From Candidatus Kapaibacterium sp. (GTDB taxonomy: Bacteria > Bacteroidota > Ignavibacteria > Kapaibacteriales > UBA961), in contig JALRHN010000037.1 in assembly GCA_023259575.1 (NCBI GenBank), positions 1 to 14,759 of the forward strand: DNA of 14,759 bases, written 5' to 3'. Positions 14,438 to 14,759 of the stretch are shown here, piece after piece. The notes below the pieces were generated by a model. It searched no databases and was not told where the DNA came from. It worked only from the letters and a program-made list of their open reading frames with translations. Every line of letters begins with the position of its first letter. Within the stretch, counting starts at the first letter, position 1. The translations under genes were made by a program, and so were the position numbers.

Positions 14438-14759
14438 ATGATACATATAGACCAACAAAGTTTGAACAAAGCATTTCAATTATTTGATTCAGGTGCAATC
14501 AACGACATTGAAGTTGGTACTCTTAAAGGTCTATTGGATATTCACAAAAAAATATCTGTTTGATGGTTTATATGATTTCGCAAGTACGATAAGAACAGTA
14601 AATATCTCAAAAGGTAATTTTCGATTTGCTACCGCTTTATATCTCGAAGATATTCTATTGAAGATTGAGAAAATGCCGGAGCATACATTTGAGGACATCA
14701 TTTCTAAATATGTAGAGATGAATATTGCTCATCCTTTCATGGAGGGAAATGGAAGAAGC
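14438..14759 (+). pseudogene. Fic-domain protein, frameshifted and cut by window end
   Basis: Fic proteins transfer AMP (or similar) to target hydroxyls, often as toxins or effectors. The ATG frame gives 41 residues, ending ...GLLDIHKKISV then TGA at 14561. The next frame, from 14559 to the last base, encodes FDGLYDFASTIRT, NISKGNFRFATALYL, and then the catalytic motif HPFMEGNGRS, where the active His begins the HxFx(D/E)GNG signature. The two halves match one continuous Fic domain; the break lies at an A7 run (14546-14552), where one base less restores the frame. The C-terminus is beyond the window. The gene is a pseudogene, a slippage-expressed gene, or a consensus error. The family call is certain; the status is not. 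Confidence 0.85.

Overview
This is an AT-rich, gene-dense stretch of a bacterial chromosome, roughly two-thirds A+T by eye. The gene content points to the Bacteroidota/Chlorobi/Ignavibacteria (FCB) side of the tree. Clues are a DUF6588-type envelope protein, a DUF1573 protein, a short-form DapB, a transketolase split into two genes, and a Crp/Fnr regulator linked to rhodaneses with DUF2892 and DUF6132 membrane proteins. Several genes carry clear AAGGA-type ribosome binding sites, which argues against a classical Bacteroidia genome; a Kapabacteria- or Ignavibacteria-like lineage is my guess only. No IS element, CRISPR array, tRNA or rRNA was seen.

Layout. From 22 to 5046 there are an exported DUF6588-like protein, a DUF1573 protein coupled to dapB, anmK diverging from dapB, rpiB converging on anmK, and thiN. 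The 325-bp gap between rpiB and thiN (4044-4368) holds a dense cluster of DnaA-box-like 9-mers on both strands beside an extremely AT-rich segment. It is a strong candidate for the chromosomal replication origin. From 5177 to 9461 a plus-strand block carries an M3 oligoendopeptidase, the transketolase N-terminal subunit, an unrecognised lipoprotein and the transketolase C-terminal subunit, closed by a textbook terminator. ssb follows (9621-10064) and faces a large minus-strand operon across a bidirectional terminator.

The minus-strand operon (13157 down to 10107) begins with a Crp/Fnr regulator. DUF2892, a methyltransferase, DUF6132, two small single-domain rhodaneses and a lipoprotein rhodanese-thioredoxin follow. 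It reads as a self-regulated sulfane-sulfur/redox module with cytoplasmic, membrane and exported parts. The last protein appears as two overlapping frames joined at an A6 run and is most simply one fusion gene with a one-base frameshift. On the other side of the Crp promoter lies ychF, followed by a Fic-domain gene that is also broken, at an A7 run, and is cut by the window end. The two poly-A frameshifts raise the question of assembly error versus slippage-rescued or decaying genes.

Metabolic links: ThiN makes thiamine diphosphate, the transketolase cofactor, and RpiB and transketolase both act in the non-oxidative pentose phosphate pathway. DapB (lysine/diaminopimelate) and AnmK (anhydro-MurNAc recycling) both serve peptidoglycan.
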